This document shows, piece after piece, positions 5,641 through 7,015 of a stretch of 7,015 nucleotides of DNA. Origin of the DNA: Azonexaceae bacterium (GTDB lineage Bacteria > Pseudomonadota > Gammaproteobacteria > Burkholderiales > Rhodocyclaceae); assembly GCA_009469685.1 (NCBI GenBank), contig SSTA01000161.1:1-7015 (forward strand). Reading direction: 5' to 3'. The notes under the pieces were generated by a model. That model made no database searches. It saw only the letters and a program-made list of their open reading frames with translations, and was not told where the DNA came from. The position numbers and the translations under genes were made by a program. The stretch's first letter is position 1, and each line of letters opens with the position of its first letter.

Positions 5641-7015
5641 GGGCGAGCCGCCGATACTGGATCGCCTCGGCCACGTGGGGGGCGCGGATGGCATCGCTGC
5701 AGGCCAGATCGGCCACGGTCCGGGCCACCTTGAGGATGCGGTGCCAGGCGCGGGCGGAGAGATCCAGTCTGGCCATGGCCTGCCGCAGGAGGGCGGCGGC
5801 TTCTTCCTCGGGGATGCAATGCGCGTCGACCTCAGCCGCGTTGAGGCGGGCATTGGTCTTTCCCTGGCGCTGGTGTTGTTTTTCCAGGGCCAGGGTGACC
5901 CGTTCGCGGATCGAATCGGAGGATTCTCCCTCGGGGCGGGCCAGAAGGACTTCGCCGGCCAGGGCCGGGACTTCGATGTGCAGGTCGATGCGGTCGAGCA
6001 GCGGCCCGGAGACGCGGCCCCGGTAGCGGGCAATCTGATCCGGGGTGCAGCGGCAGCGGCCGGAGGGGGATCCCTGGTGTCCGCAGGGGCAAGGATTCAT
6101 CGCGGCCACCAGTTGGAATTCGGCCGGGAAATCGGCCTGGCGCGCCGCCCGGGCGATATGGATGCGGCCGCTTTCCAGCGGTTCGCGCAGGGTCTCAAGC
6201 ACCTTGCGGTCGAATTCGGGCAATTCGTCCAGGAAAAGGATGCCCTGGTGGGCGAGGGATATCTCTCCGGGCCGGGGTGGATTCCCGCCCCCGACCAGGG
6301 CCACCGCCGACGCCGTGTGGTGGGGACTCCGGATGGGCCGGCGAGCGAAGGCGGCGGGTCGAAACTGGCCGGCCAGGGAAAGGATCGCCGCCGACTCCCG
6401 GGCGGCGACCGGCGAGAGGACGGGCAGCAGACCGGGCAGTCGTGCCGCCAGCATGGACTTGCCGGCGCCCGGCGGTCCCAGCATCAATAGGGAATGGCCG
6501 CCTGCGGCGGCGATCTCCAGGGCGCGCTTGGCCTGAGCCTGGCCGCGAACCTCCGCGATATCCGGAACAGGATCGACGGTCTGGGCGATCGTGGCAGTTG
6601 CCGCCGGCAAGGATTCTCGCCCGCACAGATGGGCGCATACCGCAAGCAGCGTTGCCCCAGAAAGGATTTCTCCGCTGCCGGCGAGAACCGCCTGGGCAGC
6701 GCTCTCTTCGGGCAGGATGAAGCGGCGGCCGTCACCGGCGGCTTGCAGGGCCATGGCGAGGGCGCCGCGGATCGGCCTCAATTCGCCGGAAAGCGACAAT
6801 TCACCGGCGAATTCGTGGCTATCCAGAAGTTGGGACGAGATCTGGCCGCTGGCAGCCAGGATGCCCACCGCGATGGGCAGGTCGAAGCGCCCGGATTCCT
6901 TGGGCAAATCGGCCGGGGCGAGATTGACCGTGATGCGGCGGGCGGGAAATTCGAAGCCGGAATTGACCACGGCGGCGCGGACACGGTCGCGAGCCTCGCG
7001 GACCTCGACATCGGG
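5633..7015 (-). CDS. comM: ComM / YifB-family Mg-chelatase-like AAA+ ATPase (N-terminus cut by window edge)
   Basis: 460 residues in the window; the frame stays open to base 7015 and its first residues, PDVEVREARDRVRAA, match an internal family region, so about 40-45 N-terminal residues lie outside. The family is about 500 aa. ComM is a hexameric cytosolic helicase that promotes branch migration of incoming single-stranded DNA during natural transformation; it also occurs in species not known to be transformable. Seen here (fragment numbering): N-terminal Lon/ChlI-like domain with FPARRITVNLAPADLPKESG; Walker A GPPGAGKS at 180-187 (6478-6455); Walker B GILFLDELPEF at 258-268 (6244-6212); a cysteine cluster C-x-C-x9-C-x-C at 309-323 beginning in AAMNPCPCG; then GPLLDRIDLHIEV with the likely arginine finger; and the C-terminal Mg-chelatase domain ending AIQYRRLAHG. 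A GTG at 6970 is internal and not the real start. It is the first visible gene of the unit with the transporter and lipoprotein. Confidence 0.97.
   Translation of the reverse strand, partial: PDVEVREARDRVRAAVVNSGFEFPARRITVNLAPADLPKESGRFDLPIAVGILAASGQISSQLLDSHEFAGELSLSGELRPIRGALAMALQAAGDGRRFILPEESAAQAVLAGSGEILSGATLLAVCAHLCGRESLPAATATIAQTVDPVPDIAEVRGQAQAKRALEIAAAGGHSLLMLGPPGAGKSMLAARLPGLLPVLSPVAARESAAILSLAGQFRPAAFARRPIRSPHHTASAVALVGGGNPPRPGEISLAHQGILFLDELPEFDRKVLETLREPLESGRIHIARAARQADFPAEFQLVAAMNPCPCGHQGSPSGRCRCTPDQIARYRGRVSGPLLDRIDLHIEVPALAGEVLLARPEGESSDSIRERVTLALEKQHQRQGKTNARLNAAEVDAHCIPEEEAAALLRQAMARLDLSARAWHRILKVARTVADLACSDAIRAPHVAEAIQYRRLAHG

Noticed and set aside
5641..6033. 131-residue N-terminal extension of the transporter frame
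   Set aside because: It overlaps comM in another frame and is Pro/Arg/Ser-rich without similarity to the family; the ATG at 5640 places TM1 normally.
5624..6490. 288-codon plus-strand open frame opposite comM
   Set aside because: Antisense shadow of comM, whose own frame shows all the AAA+ motifs. No family resemblance in the shadow.

Overview
The window is GC-rich and compact, and every gene lies on the minus strand. It reads as proteobacterial chromosome, most likely Betaproteobacteria and perhaps the Rhodocyclales group. The reasons are the high-GC codon use, the full-length cobalamin-dependent MetH, the ComM/YifB protein, a BamE-type lipoprotein and, above all, an S-adenosylhomocysteine (SAH) riboswitch in front of metH, an arrangement typical of that class. 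The taxonomic placement is inference. Base composition and codon use look uniform, and I see no insertion sequence, phage gene, CRISPR array, tRNA or rRNA.

Read in the direction of transcription (right to left), the layout is as follows. (1) 7015-5633: comM, missing its N-terminus at the window edge. (2) 5640-4393: a 12-TM Bcr/CflA-type efflux transporter whose start overlaps the comM stop by 8 nt. (3) 4365-3871: a small lipoprotein with two BamE-like (SmpA/OmlA) repeats, 27 nt downstream. These three look like one transcription unit, and a perfect inverted repeat lies 8 nt after its last stop. (4) 3826-3648: the metH control region, with a good sigma70-type promoter, an SAH riboswitch aptamer that starts almost at the predicted +1, and an expression platform reaching to the Shine-Dalgarno sequence. 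(5) 3647-1: metH, 1215 codons in the window, intact and in frame, cut only a few residues before its expected C-terminus.

The most informative region is the metH leader. A 12-nt sequence occurs twice, once as the 5' strand of aptamer helix P1 and once over the metH Shine-Dalgarno. The 3' strand of P1 can therefore pair with either copy. A second competition involves the 3' strand of the pseudoknot helix. Together these suggest a translational ON switch: when SAH accumulates, P1 and the pseudoknot form, the ribosome-binding site is freed, and more methionine synthase is made to remove homocysteine and regenerate the methyl cycle.

I found no convincing new biological system. The riboswitch class is known. 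What merits a second look is the architecture of this copy and the unusual features of the BamE-like lipoprotein.
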